A stretch of DNA of 43,677 nucleotides from Trichomonas tenax (Eukaryota; Parabasalia; Trichomonadida; Trichomonadidae). Of this stretch, positions 19,291 through 29,147 are shown one piece after another. Within the stretch, counting starts at the first letter, position 1, and every line of letters starts with the position of its first letter. The stretch lies in contig JALKBU010000390.1 of NCBI GenBank assembly GCA_023091735.1, positions 1-43,677 on the forward strand, written 5' to 3'. Made by a program: the position numbers and the translations under genes. Under the pieces are notes generated by a model. It searched no databases and was not told the origin of the DNA. It worked only from the letters and a program-made list of their open reading frames with translations.

Positions 19291-20109
19291 ATGTTTGAAA
19301 GCCAGCGGTATGAGCACATACGGGAGATTTTTCATGGCGAAAACACAGTAACCGTGTGGTGCTGCGGTGATAAGAGAACGGGTCAAAAAGTCGTTATAAA
19401 GACATTCCCTAAAGACGCATTCGATATTTCATTTTACGAAAATGAACTTCATATCATCGAACTAGCACAGGGCAATAATATTATCAGATTGCTTGATAGA
19501 TTTGAAACACAAAACTCATTCAATATCGTTTTAGAAGAAGGAGAATGCGATTTATTCGATTTCATTCTAAATAACGGCCCAATCTCAGAAGACAAGTTTA
19601 TGCGAACATTCCTTGGTTTAAGCAAGGCACTAGAACGCCTCCACAGAATGAATATTATTCACAAAGATATAAAACCTGAAAATATTGTCATTATTGGTGA
19701 CTCGTACTCGTTTATTGACTTTGGGTTAAGCGAGGTATTGAGTAACGTCAATCAAAATAATGCATTCGTTGGAACATCGTTATTTACAGCACCGGAAGCA
19801 ATTCTGAACAAAATATACAACACAAGCAGCGATATTTATTCGTTTGGCATAGTAATGTTCTTCGTATTATCGGGAGAATTGCCTTTCGAATGTGAAAATT
19901 CGTTTACTTATGTTATGAATCAGATAAATACCCCACCCGATATGAATGCATTATGCAACAGACACATTAACCAGCGTATAATATTAGTAATTAAGAAGAT
20001 GTTATCCACATCTCCAAAAGAACGGCCTTCTATTAGCGAAGTTATTAATTTGCTATGGCCTCAACAAAACGACCAATTCGATAATAATGCATCAAACTTA
20101 CAAGAATAA
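19291..20109 (+). CDS. Small Ser/Thr protein kinase, 272 aa
   Basis: A kinase domain with almost nothing else. The ATP lysine is K37 (VVIK), the helix-C Glu is E52, the catalytic loop is HKDIKPEN at 124-131 (Asp126; Arg of HRD replaced by Lys), the metal-binding DFG is at 143-145 and the activation-segment end reads TAPEAI. The C-lobe has DIYSFGIVMFFVLSGELPF and a conserved Arg (RPSIS). The Gly-rich loop is poor: the stretch before K37 (REIFHGENTVTVWCCGD) has no GxGxxG. HKD suggests activation-loop phosphorylation is not strictly needed. All catalytic residues are present, so it is probably active. Family placement is uncertain (CAMK-like or parabasalid-specific). Ends TAA, followed by a strong hairpin. 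Confidence 0.9.
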   Translation: MFESQRYEHIREIFHGENTVTVWCCGDKRTGQKVVIKTFPKDAFDISFYENELHIIELAQGNNIIRLLDRFETQNSFNIVLEEGECDLFDFILNNGPISEDKFMRTFLGLSKALERLHRMNIIHKDIKPENIVIIGDSYSFIDFGLSEVLSNVNQNNAFVGTSLFTAPEAILNKIYNTSSDIYSFGIVMFFVLSGELPFECENSFTYVMNQINTPPDMNALCNRHINQRIILVIKKMLSTSPKERPSISEVINLLWPQQNDQFDNNASNLQE

Positions 20110-21842
20110 TAGTTGTTTTATTTTATTGCAAGGCGTTGCTATCGAAATCATTGGCTTTTGGTCTCGAGGGGAGACCAACTTGTTTTGTTTTTATATATTT
20201 ATATTAGTCTTTCTTTTATGTGTAATATTATGATATCATTTAATAGAATGAAAAGGATGGAATTAATATAAATAAACCATGGATTGTTTATAAAACAACC
20301 TCGATTTTGTAACGAAAAAGGAAAAATCAAAATCCGTGTGAAGTATATCCCAATTATTTTCATGAACAGCTCACTACCTTCGGTATGCTTGGTATCAGCG
20401 ACAGAATAGACATAAAAAAATGGTCAATACGCCTCTAATTTGTGGTGAATTTCTGATATGGAGATAATTCACCGAGCCAGTTAAAACTCATATCGGCTAG
20501 ATGATTTATCGCATTTTGCACCCAAAATATATCAATTACACATTAATATATTGTTCATTGTAAATGTTGAGCCTCCGAACCCCAAAATACTAAGCTTTTG
20601 TTTCAAAACTTGTTTTAAATGTATTTATCATTTGCTTGGAGCCAGAAAACAATAATTGGACTCAAAATACAATATATATTTCTTACGTATAACCCGAAAT
20701 TTTCGATGTTTTCCTAAGATACACATAATGGTGAATCTATTTATGAAATATTCAAAAATTAAAGTCAAATTTTAAACGTCATCTTTGACTAAGTTCGAAC
20801 TTCATTGTGCATCGATAAATATGCCAGCAATGGATAGCTATCTGAGGAGAGTATGGTACTCTGGATAATCCATTTAAAATGCTGTTTTTCAAAATGTATT
20901 ATTTCGATATTTTTCAAATCCTTGACTTACAATCATAAGAATGGCAAGCAGCCTTTCAAAAGTTGGAGCATGAAAATAACCAGTTGCAAGAAGTTGATTT
21001 AAGCATTAATTATTTATCAATATTAGTTTTTATTTCTTATCAATAGACGAATAATGAAAGCACATATTACATTGCTAGTATGCTTAAAGAAAATACCAGA
21101 GTTATTGCTGGCACGCAAGATTAAAAAAAGTAAATTTTTCATCTCAGATAAATCATGTTATAATTCTTCATCTACGATGTACCAAGAATCTCAAATACAA
21201 TAATTGATGATTAGCCAATGATAAAACTCTTAAAAGCTATATCAATAATTGAGATTGATATGTTTTGGATTAAATTTAAAATTTAGATGAATTATTGAGA
21301 TATTTGAGACATACTTGTGTTAGAAACCATACAGACATTTAAAATTCTTCTGTCAGCCATCTCATTTATGGATTGCGCAATCTTCGTGATTTTTCATCGC
21401 CAAACTCAAGAAAATCATAATGGGAACACAGAGCATAACAATTTTTAGTGTTTCTGATGATATTTGCGTAAGATTATGTAAAGGAAATCAGTTTCATATT
21501 AGCGAAATGTCTCCTTTCATCCCAAGAAGCTCATAGAGTATAAGGGCCCAGGGGATGGTCATTACAAATGCATCACAGACATTCGTTCTTCTGTAATATT
21601 TTCTGGTCACAGTAATCGCAAAAATCAAAAAACATAAAACCTATAACAAATATAATGTTTGCATGAAAACTAAACAAGAATTTCAATTATTATTAAATTG
21701 AATAAATAAGGTTATTAATCATAAAATTCATCTAAAATTTTTATTCGAAAAATCGATTCACTATGGTATAATATACAAATAAAATTTTGAAAAGATATGA
21801 AATTTAAAAAATAAACCTGTCAAATAAAATTTTTGCGTCGAA
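20110..21842. other. Intergenic region with a possible gene relic
   Basis: 1.7 kb with no intact gene. Near 21420-21655 two plus-strand frames in sequence look protein-like: an ATG frame of about 39 codons (21420-21539) and a different frame, open to about 21645, containing KKLIEYKGPGDGHYKC. Together they could be a frameshifted relic; no family was recognised. The rest is AT-rich spacer. Confidence 0.4.
20158..20178 (+). terminator. Hairpin 48 nt downstream of the kinase stop
   Basis: TTGGTCTC and GAGACCAA form a perfect 8-bp stem with a 5-nt GAGGG loop, followed by a T-rich stretch. It may be a 3'-end processing or stability element in the mRNA. The structure is seen; the role is inference. 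Confidence 0.4.
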
Positions 21843-24551
21843 ATGTCGAATAATGGCATCAGGCGCTTTTCATTGGACGCGTTTGAGTTTGTCAAAAGGG
21901 TCGCCGCGAGCGATATGAGGGTTATTGATATGCTCAACTTCAAAGAAACAGGAAATTTGTTTCTGGCAATCACGTATATCAAGTTTTACGTCGTGGAAAG
22001 TCAAATGAAAAAGTTCCTCGAGAGGCTGGAACAGATATCGAGATTTTCACACCCTGCATGCGCGAAAGTTTTTGGTTATATTTTTCCCGATACCGAGAAA
22101 AAATTCCCTACGATAATTATTTCCAGTCCAAAGAAGGGAAATCTTGGAAAATACATTGAGGAATCAGTTTTACGCGTGAAAAAAACGAAATTAGAATGGT
22201 CGACAATATTCAAGATAATGGTTGGAGTTGCTTCATTTTTGAAGTACATTCACTCACAGGGTATCGTTCACGGTGATTTGCAGCCAACTTCGGTATTTTT
22301 AAACGAAAATTACGAACCAGTGCTTTTACCAGGAATTGCCACACGAAACCCGTATTTTAGGAACCAGAGACAAAAGTGTGAATTCTCAACAGAGCTTATC
22401 TCTGCACCAGAAATTTTATCTGGAGAACTTAAGAAACCAAGCTTCGAATCTGATGTATATGCATTTGGAGTCTTAGTTTTCAGGTTTTGCAGCAACAAAA
22501 TGCTGTTTAATCAAGTAGATATCTCTTTATCTTTCAAAGAAAATATTCTTCAAGGAAAACGCTTCATAATTCCTTCATTCACTTACATATTCCTCAAGGA
22601 AACAATAGAGAACTGTTGGGCACAAAACCCTGCAAAAAGACCAAAAATGAAAGATGTTTACACAAAATTAAAGCGTGACATACCAATATTCCTCCACAAC
22701 ATGATAAGCGATGTGTATGCGCAGTATGTGTCAAGGTTAGACGGCGTTATTGAGCCATCATTTTCCGAGTCATCCGAAACAACGACATCGTCTAACGAAA
22801 ACAGTTTATTTTTGACAGGAAAGTCCGCTGAAATATATGATATCAACAAATTAAAGAAATCGGATGCTTATAAATATATCAAAAATCATCCTGTTTTATC
22901 GGTTAAGCAGACATACAAATTTACACATATTCTCAAGCTGCAAAACTACCTGATTGAATTAAATCCAACAAACTTTGAGAAAAATTTCAATTGGATTTAT
23001 AAGAACATCAAATGGAACAATATGAAGCAGGTCAATCTCTTCATCAGAACGCTGTTCATTGCCACTCAAGTCAGGTGGAAAAACCTCAATGTTATTGGAA
23101 ATTTATTCAAGAAAATCGCGTTGAAAACTGAATCAAATACGATGCAGATAAAAGACGCTTTTATCACGACGATGTACAAAGAGATGTCATATTATGAACC
23201 ATTTCCTAAGATGACTTCTATTGTATCATTATTAAGGCAATTGACTGACTGCAGACTTTATCAGCCTTCTTATATTAACGACACAATTTACAAGTTCTAT
23301 AAGAGCGATAAATCACCAAAAAGAAACGCTTGTTTGATCTTCGCGTGGTTTGCTGATTATATATTCAACCATAATCAGAATGCTTATGCTGAGATATCTC
23401 AAGAATTCGAGAAAAATAGAAATAATCCATATTTTCCAATGGCTTATCAGGATTTCTACAAAAAGCTCAAATCTTATTATGAGAAGGATTGGTCGCTTTA
23501 TGTCATGTGTCTGAACAACGTACAGGGCACAAGGGGCATCATCACAGAGATAATCCATGATGACATTGTCACATTCAGGAACAGAAAGTGGGAAGATATT
23601 TCTTCTCACGGAAAGTTCAAACCAGATTTATTTGAATCATGCTATGCACTTGCATACAAACCAAACATTACAATGTATTCAGCTACATATGCTTCATCAC
23701 GGATCTTTAGTAAGATGTCTCAATCTGTCAACATTCAGGCTTCAAGAGATGAAAGAGGATTCCGTCCTTTGCACTTTGTTGGCGTTGGCGGAAGTGAAGC
23801 GATCTATAACATTGTTGCTCCGCAAATTGGCAGTTCAAACGAGATCCTCATTGGCGCTCTTGCATTCCATCAATACATCATCGAAATAAAGCAGTTCTCG
23901 AGAGATAAATTTGAGCCATCAAGACCAGACATGTTCGGAAATCACATGTTGATTGCCGCAGCAACATCCAATAACTTGTTTGGTGTTATTAACTTAATTC
24001 TTAAAGATGTTGATCCTCTCGTCGAAGAAATTTTCAACAAAACAGCACTTCATGCTGCTGCAGAGAACGGACAACTCGAAGTTTTGTCATTCATGTTGAT
24101 AACTTGTCCAGAGTCTATAAACACACAGAACACATTCGGACAAACAGCACTTCACATGGCAATTGAGCACAGAAGAGAAAACTGTGCGTTGAAGCTTATC
24201 AGGTGCGAAAGCATCAATCTCAATGTTCAGGATGACGATGGATGCACACCATTGATTTATTCGATCATGCAGAAAGACATTAATATCGTGAAGCTGATAT
24301 TATCAAAATCTAATTGCAATATTAACATCAAAGCGAAGAATGGAATGACTGCTCTCCATTACGCAGCCAAGAACTATAACACTGATGTCATTTCTCTACT
24401 TCTTAAGCGTCCAGATATCAATCCTGAGATACTTGACAAGAAAGGAAGAAAAGCAATCGATTTGTTGAATGAAACTCAAAAGCAAGAGTTTATCCAGATG
24501 CAATCACAAGAAAAGGAAATAGATAACGCCAGCAATTGCAGAATATTTTAA
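21843..24551 (+). CDS. Pseudokinase-ankyrin repeat protein, 902 aa
   Basis: Residues ~25-290 have the protein kinase fold, tyrosine-kinase-like in feel (TETIENCWAQNPAKRPKM-type C-lobe end, SDVYAFGVLVFRF, SAPEIL). The catalytic motifs are broken: HRDLKPEN reads HGDLQPTS (143-150; Arg, Lys and Asn lost, Asp145 kept) and DFG reads LPG (162-164). No clear VAIK lysine is seen, so it is most likely a pseudokinase. After an Asn/Ser-rich linker a helical middle region (about 340-640) is unassigned. The C-terminal ~220 residues hold about five ankyrin repeats (NKTALHAAAENGQLEVL, GQTALHMAIEHRRENCAL, DGCTPLIYSI, GMTALHYAAKNYNTDVI, GRKAIDLL). Likely a scaffold that binds partners through both ends. The ATG is the first in frame; a TGTCAAATAAAA stretch lies just upstream. 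Confidence 0.9.
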   Translation: MSNNGIRRFSLDAFEFVKRVAASDMRVIDMLNFKETGNLFLAITYIKFYVVESQMKKFLERLEQISRFSHPACAKVFGYIFPDTEKKFPTIIISSPKKGNLGKYIEESVLRVKKTKLEWSTIFKIMVGVASFLKYIHSQGIVHGDLQPTSVFLNENYEPVLLPGIATRNPYFRNQRQKCEFSTELISAPEILSGELKKPSFESDVYAFGVLVFRFCSNKMLFNQVDISLSFKENILQGKRFIIPSFTYIFLKETIENCWAQNPAKRPKMKDVYTKLKRDIPIFLHNMISDVYAQYVSRLDGVIEPSFSESSETTTSSNENSLFLTGKSAEIYDINKLKKSDAYKYIKNHPVLSVKQTYKFTHILKLQNYLIELNPTNFEKNFNWIYKNIKWNNMKQVNLFIRTLFIATQVRWKNLNVIGNLFKKIALKTESNTMQIKDAFITTMYKEMSYYEPFPKMTSIVSLLRQLTDCRLYQPSYINDTIYKFYKSDKSPKRNACLIFAWFADYIFNHNQNAYAEISQEFEKNRNNPYFPMAYQDFYKKLKSYYEKDWSLYVMCLNNVQGTRGIITEIIHDDIVTFRNRKWEDISSHGKFKPDLFESCYALAYKPNITMYSATYASSRIFSKMSQSVNIQASRDERGFRPLHFVGVGGSEAIYNIVAPQIGSSNEILIGALAFHQYIIEIKQFSRDKFEPSRPDMFGNHMLIAAATSNNLFGVINLILKDVDPLVEEIFNKTALHAAAENGQLEVLSFMLITCPESINTQNTFGQTALHMAIEHRRENCALKLIRCESINLNVQDDDGCTPLIYSIMQKDINIVKLILSKSNCNINIKAKNGMTALHYAAKNYNTDVISLLLKRPDINPEILDKKGRKAIDLLNETQKQEFIQMQSQEKEIDNASNCRIF

Positions 24552-24638
24552 TATATTATTGTTGTATTTTAATAAATTATCATGTATGTTTTTATATCTG
24601 ATTAAAAATTTAATTCGAATAATAAATAATTTAATATA

Positions 24639-27600
24639 TTAAATTGTGAAAATGGTATTATTTTGTTGCCGTACTCTAATGTATGTTTCAAATGTATTCC
24701 ATTCTCCTGTTGCTTCTATTGTATCTATAACTTTGTATTCAGAGAAGTTATACTTATACTTCAAATATTCCTTCTCTGGTATGAATTTTGCCTTGCCAAC
24801 AAATTTAACGGATTCATAAAATCTAAACCCAATCTTGTTTGAATAATTTGTTATTTGAAGTGATGGAACAAAATCTAAATTACTGAAATCAAATTCAAAG
24901 ACATTTTCTTCAGATTTCAAGACAAACTGGTCAATAGCATACAGATAAAACGTATGGTGACCTTTAAATATATATCCACTTTTTCTCCATATGAATATGA
25001 ATCATAGAATAGTGTTATTTGCTCAAAGTCATCAAAGCGATAATAAATTGTTGCCTTTGTATCATCATAGAAAGTGTAATCTAAGTCGATATGATCATAA
25101 ATAACATATGATGTTCTATTAATCTTCTGAGGTTTTATCTCTGGCCTTACATTTGTTATGAAAATGTTATTGTAATAAACATATCTCTTGTCTTCAATAT
25201 CTTTCACATAGAACTCTAATGAGTGTATCTTGGATGTATTTGTACTTGTGTATTGAATTGGAAACATTGTAGATTTATAATAATTGTCGGAAGTAATACA
25301 TCCTGCAGCTACAGGAGTTCCATGATCAACCTCAAACATTACCGTATATGCTTTACCTAATGGCAGATCGAGAACATTTCCAGTTATTGTGAAGTGAAGA
25401 TTATTGATCTTTGTTGATATTCCGTTACTGAAAATCTTCTTGTTATAGCTTCAGAACCTGATGAATCAATAGCTCTGAAAGAAATTGGGAGATTTATATA
25501 TCTATATGAGTGCTTATATGAATAGTTAAATGAATGATTGATGCCTCCTTGAAGACCAGAAAAAATCGAAATTTCATCATCCCCTGCTTTCATTAATATA
25601 TCAAGAACATCAGATTCATCAGGATCAATTACTTTGGTAGTAAACACTGCTGAATCAGAGTATAGATAATAAAGATGCCAATTAATGAGGTTTACCTCTA
25701 AATATGGAGCTGACCTATAATCATAAAAATAGACTCTATTTTCAGAAGCCAACTTTTGGGATTTTTCATCCTGTAGATAAACCGTAACTGTTCTATTGCC
25801 AATGATATTGGTATTTGGAATAGGTAATTGCACATAAACTTGGATATTTGCCCCGGCTGGTTTGAAAAAGGGGTCTTTTACAACGCCTCCATTATCAAAT
25901 GAATAAATGATATTAACTAACCAGTCATCATATATTGTAGCATTAAACTCAACAAAACTATTTCTGAAGTATTTTTCTTGAATTGGATTCCACCAAAGTA
26001 TTTTCGGAGGATTGTTAACAGAAATGCTGTGAGCTCTTGCTAAGACTTCACCTATAGAAAAATTGAATTCAAACAAAATACTCCACCTATCACCAGTAAT
26101 ATCATACGGGATTGGAATAGTAAATATTGGAGTGCAAGCATAATTTTCGTTCACTGTGAAGTTACCTACGAAAGTGCGAGGTGTAGGGGTTCCCCAAATA
26201 TAATAATAAAATCTGAAATAAACATAAACCGAAAAAGTAACATTTGGATCATAATCTTCAATACAATATTTGTTCCATTTCTGGAGAATAGACGTTGGGC
26301 TCCATCTCCCAAATTGATAATCCGTAAACATCTGATTTTCCGTGCAAACCAGTTCCATCATCTGTGTATAAATATAAGCTTGTCCTGAAGGAGCTATTGC
26401 CAAGATTTATAGCTATAAACATGCTGTGCCGTATTCAAATTTTTGATCAACTCTTCTTGAAATGTAATTGAAAATTAATATATCTTCATTTGCTTCCACT
26501 TTCTTAATATATAATTTAACATTGTTACCAATATCATAATCCTTAATTATTCCGGAAAATTTTATCACTTCCGAATAAGAGACTGTATAATAATACTGGT
26601 ATTTAGAGACCTCAAAATTATGAGTGTATCTATTTTCAACATAAATATCAAATTCTATATATCTTGAGTATGAAAATGCATTTTTCAATTGGAGCTTGAT
26701 ATTATGATAACCTGGCTTCCAAGTAATTGATTTTGGTTCTCATTTAACTGCCTCTCCACTGAATTTAACTGATGCGTCATCCAACTCAACTTCATAATAG
26801 GGGTAATCCATGTATTTAAATTCTAAAATGGGCTTAAAAATCTGAGTTCAACGTAAATGATATTAATTCAACTTCTGGAATAAAGTGAACACTCGTAATA
26901 AAATCCCTGATTGATTTTGGACCAATTATTCTGAAGAAAAATACTAAATGCTAGAGCCCTGAAAACCAATATCTAGTGATATGACTCCTGAAGGAAAATT
27001 AGATAAAATTGCAATGTTCCTTTGAATATCAATTCCATATTTAAATGTATTTGGGTCATAACGACTTCGAGCATTTAAGAGAAGAGTATAGTTTTCTCCT
27101 GGATCACAATCTACAAGATCCAAAGAAATTATTCTATGACTCAAGTCTATATAATAAAAGTATAATTCCAATCCATCAATGAACCTTAAATGAGGATCGG
27201 GGTAAATATCTGTTTCACTCTCGACTACATTTATGCACTCCCCATTATTTAGTGTAAAAATAAGATCGAAATGTTTCCTATAAGTTGTTGTTGCAATTCC
27301 TCTGGAATATTGAAATTCATACGGAACTATCATTAATAAGCCTGTGGATGTAACATAGATTGTATCATTATATTCGCCATCATTAGTCAATATATTAATA
27401 CTTGTATTCTTTCCAGTATCAAAATCAAGAATATTCATCCTAAAAATAGGGGTTTCGTAAAAATCATAATATCTTTCTGTTTGAACAGAAAATGATGGAT
27501 GAACTTTCGTGAAAATAATTGTTTGATTGTGATACCATGCCTGCCAAAATGAATTGCTTCTAACAGATATTGAGAGATTGGCAGCTCCAACGTAATATGA

Positions 27601-28604
27601 TTCCATTATCACATTCACTCTAGAATTAATATAATCGGATTCATATAATAATTGATCATTGATGTAAATCGATGTGGTAATTCTGTCGTAATTTGGATTA
27701 TCATAGCTAAAATAAAAAGTTGTACTTTCTCCAATATAGAATGTTTCTTTGGGCAACGATTGAAATATAATATTTGGTAAATCAGGCGATGATATATAAA
27801 AACCATTTGAATATGAAATATTAAATGTTGGTGAAAATATTTGCAAATAAACATACCTCTGGGAAGAATGGGATATTAAAGGCTAAATTTCCATCGTTTT
27901 CAATGTCGTATTCAAGGATAAAACGGGACGATTCTCAGGCAGGTTTGATCCAGTGAACTTAATGGTAAAGAATGTCTCTTCATTTGCCATCAAATATTTC
28001 TCAAGACCAAAAACTAAAGGAGATGAGTCAGCTTTGAATGGATATGGATACGTTGTGTTCTGTATCGGAAGTGATTTAAATATTTCTTGGGGCATACTTC
28101 GTTCCCAAATATTTGGATCTTGTAAATGTTCATTGGTAAACAAATTAGATACCAAGTTCATTCCGGTTCCATGTAAGCCTGGGCCTCTACTGATGATAGA
28201 TATCGAAGTGTCACTTGAAGGATCTTTGTAATGAAAACCATTATTTACACCTATCATAGACATGTTAAAATATTGGTTGTCATCAAATGCAGCTTTGGCT
28301 TATAAAAGTGTTTTGAACTGTAATGACTTAGTGAAGTTGTTTTTGAAGTTGAATGTGAGATAAAGAGAATCGTTTTCACCTAAAGTAAAATTAGTAGTTA
28401 TTTTGATACCTTTAATGAATGCTATATTATCTTCAGTGTGTGTAATGTGTTTAACCATCTTATTGCCTGCGAATATCGCTTGAAGTCCATCACTATCGAC
28501 GATTTTCTTGTCTTTGTAGTAAATATTATATAAACGTGATTCATTTTCGTGATTTTCCATCTGCAATTGTTAGATTTCGCTAAGAAAAAGAGAAATGGCA
28601 GCAT
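24639..28604 (-). pseudogene. Broken gene for a large secreted Ig-like repeat protein
   Basis: Six or seven adjacent minus-strand reading frames read as one protein of about 1,300 residues. It starts with a signal-peptide-like MLPFLFFLA (ATG 28604) and ends with TAA at 24639. The protein is rich in Tyr, Phe, Asn, Ser and beta-strand patterns. Every ~90-100 residues a D-x-D-x-G-like unit appears (FDTGKNTSI, CDPGENYTL, YDIGNNVKL, DPDESDVLD), like Ig/cadherin-type tandem domains of trichomonad surface proteins. Breaks seen: frameshift near 28570; TAA 28300-28302; frameshifts near 27920 and 27855; TAG 26944-26946; frameshifts near 26940 and 26838; TGA 26740-26742; TAG 26413-26415 and TAA 26407-26409; frameshifts near 25432 and 24965. 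Several frameshifts lie in T or A runs, so some could be assembly errors; the stop codons are harder to explain that way. Role when intact: probably cell-surface or secreted adhesion. Confidence 0.8.
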
Positions 28605-29147
28605 TAATTTTATTTGTTTTTCTAAAATCATATAAAATGAACCACAGCTTATTTAGGAAATTTAAAGCAATATTTCACCGAGAAATAAAATATTAAAAAA
28701 TATATTAATTATGGCAGTTTCTGAAAAAAACAATCTTAAAATAATTTTCTTCAATTGATTCCAATAAAGAAACACCTGACTTTTGATTCCGATATTTTTA
28801 TTAGACTGTCATCAATAACCAAATATATGGTGTTTATTTCGAAGTGTGAAAGTTCAATCAATTTTAAACTGTTTTAACCAAATGCAGAAACAACATCAAA
28901 AATCAAAGCCATTGATATTATTAAGTTTTACGGTTTCACACACCTTTAGGGATTTTTTCCCCTAGGAATAAAATTTTCCTTTGAAATTGATATGCGAAAT
29001 GATGTATCATATTTTCTCATATTGATAATGATTGTGTATTGGAAGAATGAAGGATTTTTCTTGTAGATAAATTGGGAGTTTTGGAATACAAATAATAAGC
29101 AAAATGGTTTAAAATTACATCTAAAAATAATAATATAAATAAATCTA
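28605..29147. other. Intergenic region
   Basis: 540 bp of AT-rich DNA between the karyopherin stop and the start of the broken repeat-protein gene. The only structure noted is a weak TAGGG/CCCTA pair around a T-run near 28948-28966. No gene supported. Confidence 0.55.

Noticed and set aside
24639..28566. Six independent small secreted proteins
   Set aside because: Consecutive frames continue one another across single stops or shifts, with the same repeat composition and only one signal peptide at the 5' end.
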